NCBI RefSeq assembly: GCF_000372425.1
Contig: NZ_AQVD01000002.1
Coordinates: 126,307 to 190,306 of the forward strand
Length of the DNA: 64,000 nucleotides
Reading direction: 5' to 3'
DNA from: Streptococcus ferus DSM 20646
GTDB taxonomy: Bacteria > Bacillota > Bacilli > Lactobacillales > Streptococcaceae
The notes beneath the pieces are model-generated. The model saw nothing but the letters and a program-made list of their open reading frames with translations, was not told the DNA's origin and searched no databases. The position numbers and the translations under genes were made by a program. Every line of letters begins with the position of its first letter. The stretch's first letter is position 1. Of this stretch, positions 57,192 through 64,000 are shown piece by piece.

Positions 57192-57911
57192 CTAGCCTCC
57201 AAACCTTTTCAGTTCATCCAAGCTGATATTGCCATTGTAGTAGGCCTTGCCGACAATGGTACCAGCCACTCCAATCTCCGCCAACCTGGTCAGGTCAGAT
57301 AGTTGGGCAATGCCACCAGATGCGATGACCTTGGCCGTGGTCAGCTCAGACACCAGCTGCTCATAATGGTCAAAGTTTGGACCAGTCAGGGTGCCGTCCC
57401 GGTCCACATCGGTGTAGACAAAGAGCTGAACCCCCATTTTTTCCATTTCCTTGGCCAGACTGATAAAGTCTACATTGCTGGTTTCCAGCCAGCCCTCTGT
57501 CGCCACATAGCCATCCTTGGCATCAATGCCAACCACAATCTTTTCGGCCCCGAAGCGGTCAATGGCTTCTTGGACAAAAGATGGATTTTTCACGGCCATA
57601 GATCCGATGATGACCCGGTCAATGCCGACATTGAGGTAGTCTTGAATCTGCTCCAGAGTCCGAATACCGCCGCCCACTTCAACGCCGAGGCCAGTCGCCA
57701 CCTTGAGGGCCGCAATCAGATCCCGATTGGTCGCCTTACCGTCCAAGGCTCCATCCAAATCGACTACATGAATAAATTCAATCCCAGCATCCGCAAAAAT
57801 ACGGGCCTGTCCTAAAACATCTGGATTGACCACCGTCTGCTGGTTAAAGTCTCCTTTGAAGAGACGGACAGCCTGTCCATCCCGAATGTCAATTGCAGGA
57901 AGTATGTTCAT
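57192..57911 (-). CDS. hisA: ProFAR isomerase
   Basis: A 239-residue TIM barrel of step 4. [21 protein letters not shown] with its catalytic Asp, EVGGGIR and [14 protein letters not shown] are typical. The start is at 57911 after GGAGTAAGGAA; six upstream codons are not needed. Confidence 0.96.
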   Translation of the reverse strand: MNILPAIDIRDGQAVRLFKGDFNQQTVVNPDVLGQARIFADAGIEFIHVVDLDGALDGKATNRDLIAALKVATGLGVEVGGGIRTLEQIQDYLNVGIDRVIIGSMAVKNPSFVQEAIDRFGAEKIVVGIDAKDGYVATEGWLETSNVDFISLAKEMEKMGVQLFVYTDVDRDGTLTGPNFDHYEQLVSELTTAKVIASGGIAQLSDLTRLAEIGVAGTIVGKAYYNGNISLDELKRFGG

Positions 57912-57965
57912 TTCCTTACTCCTTTTCAAAAATCTTCTCTACACTCCTCAGTCAGAGCCTGTCAC

Positions 57966-58571
57966 CTACTGACACAGGGCCACAAATTTTTCCAGAATGC
58001 CTAGGCCGACATCCCCCGATTTTTCTGGGTGGAACTGGGCACCAAAGACCTTATCCTTATGAATCATAGCTGGGATTTGCAGGCCATAATCAGCTGTTAC
58101 ATCTATGTATTCTTTAGGAACATCCGTAAAATAGGAATGGACAAAATAAACATCCTGCCCCGAGAGACCAGCCGTCAGAGCGGTTTCCTGCTCAAGCTGC
58201 AAACTATTCCAGCCCATATGGGGAACTGGCCTGTCCTTGCTGGCAGGAATGGCCCGACAGACACCAGGAATGAAGCCAAGGCCCTGAGTTTCCTCATGCT
58301 CCAAGCCCTTTTCAGTCAAAATCTGCATGCCTAGACAAATCCCCAAAAGCGGCGTACCTTTGGCAACAGCCTCCTTGATGACAGAGACCAAGCCTCTTTT
58401 TTCCAGCTCGGCCATGGCAGCAGGGTAGGCTCCTACGCCTGGCAAAATCAAGCCAGTGGCCGACAAGACTTTTTCAGGGTCCGCAGACAGCTCTGCCCTC
58501 ACTCCGATTTTTTCCAAGGCCCGTAACACATTAGCTGTATTTCCAGCATCGTAATCAATGACAATCAGCAT
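57966..58571 (-). CDS. hisH: Imidazole glycerol phosphate synthase, glutaminase subunit
   Basis: A 201-residue class I glutamine amidotransferase. PLLGICLGMQ has the catalytic Cys, and FHPEKSG the His-Glu pair. The start is put at MLIVIDYDAGNTANV (58571); a longer upstream frame only overlaps hisB. The gap to hisB is one base. Confidence 0.95.
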   Translation of the reverse strand: MLIVIDYDAGNTANVLRALEKIGVRAELSADPEKVLSATGLILPGVGAYPAAMAELEKRGLVSVIKEAVAKGTPLLGICLGMQILTEKGLEHEETQGLGFIPGVCRAIPASKDRPVPHMGWNSLQLEQETALTAGLSGQDVYFVHSYFTDVPKEYIDVTADYGLQIPAMIHKDKVFGAQFHPEKSGDVGLGILEKFVALCQ

Positions 58572-58572
58572 A

Positions 58573-59157
58573 TTAGAGCATTCCTTTGGTCGAGTTGACA
58601 CCCTTGATGTCAGGGTTGATGGTAATGGCTTCGCGCAGAGCTCGGCCAGTCGCCTTGAAGAGACTCTCTGCCTTGTGGTGGCTATTCTTGCCATGGAGAA
58701 TCTTGAGATGGAGGTTCATTTGGAGATTGAAGGCCAAGGCCTGGAAGAATTCCTCCACCAATTCGGTGTCGAAAGCCCCCAGTTTTGGATTGTCAAAGCT
58801 GGCATCAAAAACCAGATAGGAGCGACCTGAGAGGTCCAAACTGGCCATGCCCAGAGTCTCATCCATGGGCACAAAACTGGTCCCATAGCGGTTGATACCA
58901 GCCTTGTCCCCCAGAGCTTCCTTGATGGCCTGTCCCAAAACAATGCCTACATCTTCAACAGTGTGATGGCTGTCCACATGGAGATCACCATCCACCTTGA
59001 CCACCAAAGAAAGGCGGCTGTGGCGGGCAAAGAGGGTCAGCATGTGGTCAAAAAAGCCGACACCCGTATCAATTTCCACGGGCTCCTGGGCATCCAGGTT
59101 GATGCTCAACTTAATCTTGGTTTCAAAGGTATTGCGCTCAATGCTTGCTGTTCTCAT
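58573..59157 (-). CDS. hisB: Imidazoleglycerol-phosphate dehydratase, monofunctional
   Basis: A 194-residue enzyme of step 6. [26 protein letters not shown] and KNSHHKAES supply the metal-binding His and Glu residues. It has no histidinol-phosphatase domain, unlike the E. coli bifunctional HisB, so the phosphatase must come from another gene. Confidence 0.97.
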   Translation of the reverse strand: MRTASIERNTFETKIKLSINLDAQEPVEIDTGVGFFDHMLTLFARHSRLSLVVKVDGDLHVDSHHTVEDVGIVLGQAIKEALGDKAGINRYGTSFVPMDETLGMASLDLSGRSYLVFDASFDNPKLGAFDTELVEEFFQALAFNLQMNLHLKILHGKNSHHKAESLFKATGRALREAITINPDIKGVNSTKGML

Positions 59158-59213
59158 AGTTCTTTCCTTTTCTTTTTTACTGGTGTCTCAAACATGGCCT
59201 ACTAGCGTCCACT

Positions 59214-59858
59214 CTATTGAAGTCCATCCAATATGTCAATCACTTGATACAAATCTGGTTCATTGATTTGGTAGGGAGCTTCCTCTCGGACCACTGGTTT
59301 GGCACAAAAGGCAATGCCGATGCCAGCCTTGTGAATCATCGGCAGGTCATTGGCCCCATCTCCCATGGCAATGGTTTGCTCTAGGGTCAAGCCATTCTCC
59401 TCCGCCCATTGACAGAGTTTTTCCACTTTGACATCCTTGGTCACGATGTCGCCATAGGTTTTTCCGGTCAAGAAACCATCCATCACTTCTAGATGATTAG
59501 CCTTGACATAATCAATGCCGATTTGCTCCGCCAGGCGGTCTACCGTTTCATGAAAACCACCTGAAACCAAGCCCACCTTGTAGCCACGGGCATGGAGTTC
59601 ATCCACCAATTCCTTGGCCCCCTTGTTGAAATGAATGCGGGCAAAAACCTTATCAAAGATGGACTCGGGCAGGCCCTTGAGGGTAGCTACCCGTTCTTCC
59701 AGAGCCTCTTTAAAGTCCAATTCGCCCCGCATAGCCCGCTCGGTGATGGCAGCAACCTGCTCGCCGACACCTGCTTCTTCTCCCAATAAATCAATCACTT
59801 CTTCTTGAACCAGGGTGGAGTCCACATCCATGACCAAGAGTCCCTTAACATTTGTCAT
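59214..59858 (-). CDS. SerB-like HAD phosphatase, candidate histidinol-phosphatase
   Basis: This 214-residue HAD protein has DVDSTLVQEE (motif 1), GLVSGGFHETVD (motif 2), Lys in the middle and GDGANDLPM (motif 4), and resembles phosphoserine phosphatase. It lies between hisD and hisB and overlaps hisD by 14 bases. No other histidinol-phosphate phosphatase is in the operon, so it may fill that step, or make serine, or both. S. mutans has the same gene order. Confidence 0.85.
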   Translation of the reverse strand: MTNVKGLLVMDVDSTLVQEEVIDLLGEEAGVGEQVAAITERAMRGELDFKEALEERVATLKGLPESIFDKVFARIHFNKGAKELVDELHARGYKVGLVSGGFHETVDRLAEQIGIDYVKANHLEVMDGFLTGKTYGDIVTKDVKVEKLCQWAEENGLTLEQTIAMGDGANDLPMIHKAGIGIAFCAKPVVREEAPYQINEPDLYQVIDILDGLQ

Positions 59859-61128
59859 TTCTCACCTCAATCGCCTTGGCATGGGCCTGCAGACCTTCTG
59901 CATAAGCTAGGCTTGTAATATCTTTTTCCGCCACCTGTATGGCAGCCTTGCTATACTGCGTATACTGGATACGCTTGATAAAATCATGGACCCCCAGGGC
60001 CGAAGAAAAGCGGCTGGTGGCTGTGGTCGGCAGGACATGGTTGGTCCCTGCATAATAGTCCCCGATAGGCTCACTGGTATAATGACCCAGGAAGATAGAA
60101 CCCGCATTTTCAACCTTATCCAAGTAGTTATAGGCATCTTCCATAGCGATTTCCAAGTGCTCCGGTGCCACCAGATTCATGAGCTCAAACATGCTGTCCA
60201 CATCCTGAGTTAGGATAATCCGGCCGTTGTTCTCAATCGTGCTTCTTGCAATGACCTGTCTTGGCAAATCCTGCAACTGCTTTTCAATCTCGGCTTCTAC
60301 CGCGTCTGCCAGTGCTTCCGAATTGGTGACCAAAATAGCCCGGGCCAGGACATCGTGCTCAGCCTGGGAGAGGAGGTCTGCTGCAACATAGGCTGGATTG
60401 GCCGTTTCATCCGCAATGATGCCAATCTCAGAAGGTCCTGCAATCATATCGATGCCCACAAGGCCAAAGACCTGTTTTTTGGCTGTCGCAACATAGATAT
60501 TGCCAGGCCCTGTAATCTTGTCCACCTTGGGAATGGTTTCCGTTCCGTAGGCCAGGGCAGCCACGCCCTGAGCACCACCGACTTGGTAAATCTTATCAAC
60601 GCCTGCCAATCTGGCTGCGACCAAAATAGCTGGCACAAATTTCTTCTGCGGGGGCGTAATCATGATGATTTCCTTAACACCCGCAATCTTAGCAGGAATC
60701 ACATTCATCAAGACAGATGAGGGATAGGCCGCCGTTCCGCCTGGGACATAGACCCCGACCCGCTCGATGGGTCGAATGAGCTGTCCACGGATGACGCCAT
60801 CCGTCGGCTGGTCCTCGAAGCCTTTTTCTAATTGCTGGCGGTGGTAAGACTCGATATTGGCCTTGGCATTTTCAAGGGCCGTCAAGACCGCCTGGTCCAC
60901 CTGCTCAAAGGCCTGATCCACCAAGTCTTGACCAACTTCAAAATCCTCCAACTCTACCTGATCAAAGACAGCCGAGTAATGACGCAGGGCTTCGTCGCCT
61001 CTCAGGCGCACATCCTGGATAATGGCCGCCACGGCCTCTTCGACATTGTCATTTTGCTGGCTCAGCTCCAACTGCTCTGTATAGAGCAGGGCCGCAATTT
61101 CCTGATTGCTTCCGATTAAACGTTTCAT
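59845..61128 (-). CDS. hisD: Histidinol dehydrogenase
   Basis: A 427-residue zinc enzyme doing the last two oxidations to histidine. [18 protein letters not shown] with zinc Gln and His, APEHLEI and NHVLPT are conserved. It overlaps hisG by four bases and the SerB-like gene by 14. Confidence 0.96.
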   Translation of the reverse strand: MKRLIGSNQEIAALLYTEQLELSQQNDNVEEAVAAIIQDVRLRGDEALRHYSAVFDQVELEDFEVGQDLVDQAFEQVDQAVLTALENAKANIESYHRQQLEKGFEDQPTDGVIRGQLIRPIERVGVYVPGGTAAYPSSVLMNVIPAKIAGVKEIIMITPPQKKFVPAILVAARLAGVDKIYQVGGAQGVAALAYGTETIPKVDKITGPGNIYVATAKKQVFGLVGIDMIAGPSEIGIIADETANPAYVAADLLSQAEHDVLARAILVTNSEALADAVEAEIEKQLQDLPRQVIARSTIENNGRIILTQDVDSMFELMNLVAPEHLEIAMEDAYNYLDKVENAGSIFLGHYTSEPIGDYYAGTNHVLPTTATSRFSSALGVHDFIKRIQYTQYSKAAIQVAEKDITSLAYAEGLQAHAKAIEVRNDKC

Positions 61129-61772
61129 TGGAAAGGTACCTCCTTATCGCCCACAACCGTTTCTATCTTATGAATGAGATCTAAAACCTCTGGTTTATTT
61201 TTTAAACTAGCTTTATTGACAATAAGCCGAGCTGATATCCGACAAATATCCTCAAAAACCTCCAAGCCATTTGCTACCAAGGTATTGCCTGTCTCTACAA
61301 TGTCTACTATGGCATCCGCAAGGCCAATGACTGGAGCAATTTCAACGGATCCCTGAATAGAAATGATTTCCACATCCTCCCCCTTTTGATTAAAAAAATC
61401 ACGGGCGACTGTTGGGTATTTTGTTGCTATCCGTTTACGCTTATGATCATTGGGACGATAGGCCGGCGTGGAAGCCACTGAGAATTTACAAAGACCAAAA
61501 TTTAAATCCAGCATCTCCAGATAGCCTGTCGGATGCTCTAGGAGAACATCCTTGCCGACAACACCTAAATCAGCCACTCCATGACGCACATAGGTGGTGA
61601 CATCTGGTGCTTTTACTAAAAGAAAGCGAAATTTTTTATCAGGACTTTCAAAAATCAGGTTGCGGCCCTTATCAGCCATGAAAGACAGATCAAATCCTGC
61701 TTTTTCTAATAATGCCACAGCGTCTTTTTCGATGCGCCCCTTAGTCAGAGCGATGGTTAATTGCTTGGTCAT
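61125..61772 (-). CDS. hisG: ATP phosphoribosyltransferase, short form
   Basis: A 215-residue catalytic subunit of the first step. It lacks the C-terminal regulatory domain of long HisG, so it needs His[23 protein letters not shown], and the PRPP-binding [15 protein letters not shown] are typical. Confidence 0.96.
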   Translation of the reverse strand: MTKQLTIALTKGRIEKDAVALLEKAGFDLSFMADKGRNLIFESPDKKFRFLLVKAPDVTTYVRHGVADLGVVGKDVLLEHPTGYLEMLDLNFGLCKFSVASTPAYRPNDHKRKRIATKYPTVARDFFNQKGEDVEIISIQGSVEIAPVIGLADAIVDIVETGNTLVANGLEVFEDICRISARLIVNKASLKNKPEVLDLIHKIETVVGDKEVPFQ

Positions 61773-62743
61773 AAAACCTCCTCAAAGCTAATATCATGAT
61801 GAATAGCCTGATAAATACTGTCAATATCAATCGTCCAGCCGACAGCAGTTAGTTTTTTAGCCCCAAAACGTTCAAAGAGCTTGTCATAGCGCCCGCCAGA
61901 AACGAAAGCATCTGGAACCTTATCCCCAAAGACCTTAAACATCACTCCAGTATAATAAGGCATCGCCGGTATCTGAGCTAAATCCAGATTAACCTCAGAA
62001 ATCCTGTCAGACAACAGTGACAGCAAGTCCTCAAGCTGATCTAATGAAGCTAAAATTTTGCCATTGGCTGTCAGACTTCTCGCCCTTTCTAAGACTGACT
62101 GACTGGCGCCAAAGAGATAAGGCAGCTGACAGATCAGCTGATCAAACTCACTTGGGTATTTCTGGGTAAAACTATTAAGACCTGTAATATTCTTATCCTG
62201 AATCAAAAGAGAAAGCTCTTTCCTTGCTCTATCCGGAATATCTAAACAGGCAAAAATGGTCTGTAAAAGATGGGCATGTGAAAACTCAAATTGATAGTCT
62301 CTAAGCCCAGCTATCTCCAAAGCCTTCTTTGCCGACAGAAGGGCATCAAGAATCGCTTCATTAGCATCGTAGCCAACAATTTCAATCCCCGCCTGCGTAT
62401 GCTCATTGGACAAGCCTCGCAATTCTTCATTATACTTAAAAACCTTGCCAGAATAAGAAAATTTCACAGGAACATTGACCCGAGTCGAGGCAATCAAACG
62501 CCCAATTTGACTGGTAATGTCGGGACGCAGACTCAAAAGATTTCCCTGTTTATCAAACAGATGATAGTGCTCTGTTGAAATGTCATCACCAAACACCTCC
62601 ATATATTCTAAGGTCGGTGTTTCAATACGACTGAAACCTTCTTCCATCAATAGATCACTAATATCGCGCTCCAGATCATACATGACCTTGGCACGTTTAA
62701 ACAGTTTATCATGCATGCCGATTGGCAAACTTGTTTTCTTCAT
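61769..62743 (-). CDS. hisZ: ATP phosphoribosyltransferase regulatory subunit
   Basis: A 324-residue HisRS-like protein without tRNA-binding domain. [13 protein letters not shown] and [10 protein letters not shown] match class II motifs kept in HisZ. It combines with short HisG for activity and feedback by histidine. Both ends overlap neighbours by four bases. Confidence 0.93.
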   Translation of the reverse strand: MKKTSLPIGMHDKLFKRAKVMYDLERDISDLLMEEGFSRIETPTLEYMEVFGDDISTEHYHLFDKQGNLLSLRPDITSQIGRLIASTRVNVPVKFSYSGKVFKYNEELRGLSNEHTQAGIEIVGYDANEAILDALLSAKKALEIAGLRDYQFEFSHAHLLQTIFACLDIPDRARKELSLLIQDKNITGLNSFTQKYPSEFDQLICQLPYLFGASQSVLERARSLTANGKILASLDQLEDLLSLLSDRISEVNLDLAQIPAMPYYTGVMFKVFGDKVPDAFVSGGRYDKLFERFGAKKLTAVGWTIDIDSIYQAIHHDISFEEVL

Positions 62744-63789
62744 TTTACAAACTCCTTAATGGCATTGAGGCATTCTTCCATTTCTTCACGACTTCCGATT
62801 GAAATACGCAAGAAATCCTCTATCCTTTTCACATTTGGAAAATACCGAACAAAAATACCTCTAGCTTCTAGTTTCTCAAACAGGCTGCGGCTTGAAATCC
62901 CCTGTGGTTTAGCTAAAACGAAATTGGTCGCACTAGGAAGAACCATAAAGCCTAACTCTATTAAGGCCTGACGAAACCAGTCTCTGGTTTCCGCAATTCG
63001 ACGACAGTTCCTTTCATAATGCTCCCAGTCTTCTACTGCTGCAGTTGCCAGCCGTTCCGCCAAGAGATCCACTGAGTAGGGGTTGATGGAGTGCTTGACC
63101 GCATTCATACTGGCAATCAAACGAGGCGACGCAACAGCATATCCGACACGCAGTCCTGCCAACGAAGCATCCTTGGAAAAGGTTCTCACAAGCACCAGAT
63201 GATCATACTTTTCCAAAAGCGAAAGAGCTGTCTGTCCCCCAAAATTGATATAGGCCTCATCCACAATGACGGCTACATCCCGATTAGATTTGAGAATGTC
63301 CTCGATTTCAGCCAAAGGTTTGTAAATCCCTGTCGGTGCATTGGGGTTTGTCAAAATAATCCCACCATTTGGACGCTGATAATCTTCTGTCTTAATTGTA
63401 AAATCAGCAGCCAAAGGAACTTCCTGATAAGGAATTTGGTAGAGGTCTGCCCAGACCTTATAAAAGCCGTAAGTCAAATCCGGAAACAGGATGGGTTCAG
63501 GGTTATTAAAAAAGGTCAAAAAGGCAATTGACAGGATATCATCAGATCCATTGCCGATGATTAGCTGACTGGCATCGACACCTAATTGTCTGCTCAAAGC
63601 TTGCCTGAGGGAATCTTGATCCAAAGAAGAATAACGCCTTAACTGGTCTGCGGAAAAGCCCGCCAAAGCTTCTTTCACCTTGGAACTTGCTCCATAAGCA
63701 TTTTCATTCGTATTAAGTTTGATGATATCTAATTGCCTGGGCTGAGCACCCGCACGGTAAGGCTCAATTTGTCGCAAACCTCTGATCAT
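62740..63789 (-). CDS. hisC: Histidinol-phosphate aminotransferase
   Basis: A 349-residue PLP enzyme of step 7. [24 protein letters not shown] and [14 protein letters not shown], with the PLP-binding Lys, are the class II aminotransferase motifs. It is the first gene of the operon, preceded by AAGGAG and the T-box leader. Confidence 0.96.
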   Translation of the reverse strand: MIRGLRQIEPYRAGAQPRQLDIIKLNTNENAYGASSKVKEALAGFSADQLRRYSSLDQDSLRQALSRQLGVDASQLIIGNGSDDILSIAFLTFFNNPEPILFPDLTYGFYKVWADLYQIPYQEVPLAADFTIKTEDYQRPNGGIILTNPNAPTGIYKPLAEIEDILKSNRDVAVIVDEAYINFGGQTALSLLEKYDHLVLVRTFSKDASLAGLRVGYAVASPRLIASMNAVKHSINPYSVDLLAERLATAAVEDWEHYERNCRRIAETRDWFRQALIELGFMVLPSATNFVLAKPQGISSRSLFEKLEARGIFVRYFPNVKRIEDFLRISIGSREEMEECLNAIKEFVK

Positions 63790-63824
63790 AGCTCCTGCTC
63801 CTTCTTTTGACTAATGAGATGATA

Positions 63825-64000
63825 TAAAAACGCCCCCGCAAAAAACTTGCAAGGACGTGTTGACACGTGGTTCCACCATTGATTCGGCAGCCTGTCACCA
63901 GAACTGCCCTCTGGGAGTTTGAAACTCCGATTCGTAACGTGAATAACCCGTCAGATACTACTCTTGAAGTCCATTTCGCACCTGCACTCAGGAATGTGTC
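63825..64000 (-). promoter_or_regulatory. T-box leader of the his operon, 3' part
   Basis: On the minus strand the parts of a T-box leader appear in order: AGTAGTA linker, the stem II region, two hairpins, the T-box AATGGTGGAACCACG (63880-63866) and an 11-pair terminator (63858-63848 with 63840-63830) with a T run. Stem I with the specifier codon runs past the window edge, so histidine specificity is inferred from the operon. Confidence 0.88.

Noticed and set aside
56100..61130. Apparent richer GC in hisD to hisI compared with hisG to hisC, suggesting a mosaic operon
   Set aside because: Hand counts of single 60-base lines vary widely within each part (for example 40/60 at 60721 but 25/60 at 59461, and 24/60 at 61621), so no reliable step can be claimed without a sliding-window calculation.

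Overview
This window is chromosomal DNA of a low-GC Gram-positive bacterium, almost certainly a Streptococcus. The evidence is the gene content and order: obg, pepS, an uninterrupted aromatic amino acid cluster ending in an LCP gene, a cmk/LysM/ferredoxin/EbsA block beside infC-rpmI-rplT, a cell-wall anchored amylopullulanase with a YSIRK-like signal and LPETG, a Bsp-repeat GH25 surface protein, and a hisC-Z-G-D-serB-B-H-A-F-I-E operon. The amylopullulanase layout resembles S. suis ApuA, but the species cannot be fixed from the sequence alone.

Layout. 1-3 kb: end of an amino acid ABC importer, then an antibiotic-resistance type ABC-F gene behind a long leader. That leader holds a three-codon ORF, an anti-antiterminator, an antiterminator and a terminator. 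3-9 kb: a small protein, a hairpin-rich intergenic region, obg, a DUF4044 peptide, pepS, a thioesterase and an ABC-F housekeeping factor. 8.5-20.6 kb: an accessory region of short units, including an NmrA-like reductase, a thioesterase, a PAP2 phosphatase, a decayed GH36 alpha-galactosidase, a DUF1349 protein, an Rrf2-controlled oxidoreductase/hydrolase operon, an ArsR/hydrolase pair, an NAD(P)-binding protein, a sugar isomerase, two membrane proteins and a YciI protein. Two degenerate copies of one intergenic repeat family also lie between genes here.

20.6-34 kb: rlmD, then the aromatic cluster on the minus strand. It is read RlmI-like methyltransferase, aroD, aroE, aroB, aroC, TSUP transporter, DUF1634, tyrA, ylbF, a terminator, aroA, aroK, pheA and an LCP glycopolymer transferase. 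Together these make chorismate, and then prephenate-derived phenylalanine and tyrosine. 34-51 kb: ltaS; a 2197-residue amylopullulanase under a promoter whose -35 lies inside a catabolite-type operator; infC-rpmI-rplT behind an L20-type leader; cmk; a LysM protein; a ferredoxin; EbsA; pepT; a lipoprotein; and a six-repeat GH25 lysozyme-like surface protein. 51-55.8 kb: enolase, two small proteins, glycerate kinase and a HAD phosphatase.

55.8-64 kb: a full histidine operon read leftwards from a T-box leader that runs off the right edge. Every histidine step has a recognisable gene except histidinol-phosphate phosphatase. A SerB-like HAD phosphatase sits between hisD and hisB and probably fills that step.

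The most interesting signals are the complete attenuator plus an unnamed 48-residue ORF ahead of the ABC-F gene, an apparent AUA start for infC, two apparently leaderless transcripts (ferredoxin and the aromatic operon), the SerB-like enzyme in the his operon, the exact 290-residue doubling in the GH25 protein, and an unexplained hairpin-rich stretch beside obg. No tRNA, rRNA, CRISPR array, intact insertion sequence or prophage was seen.
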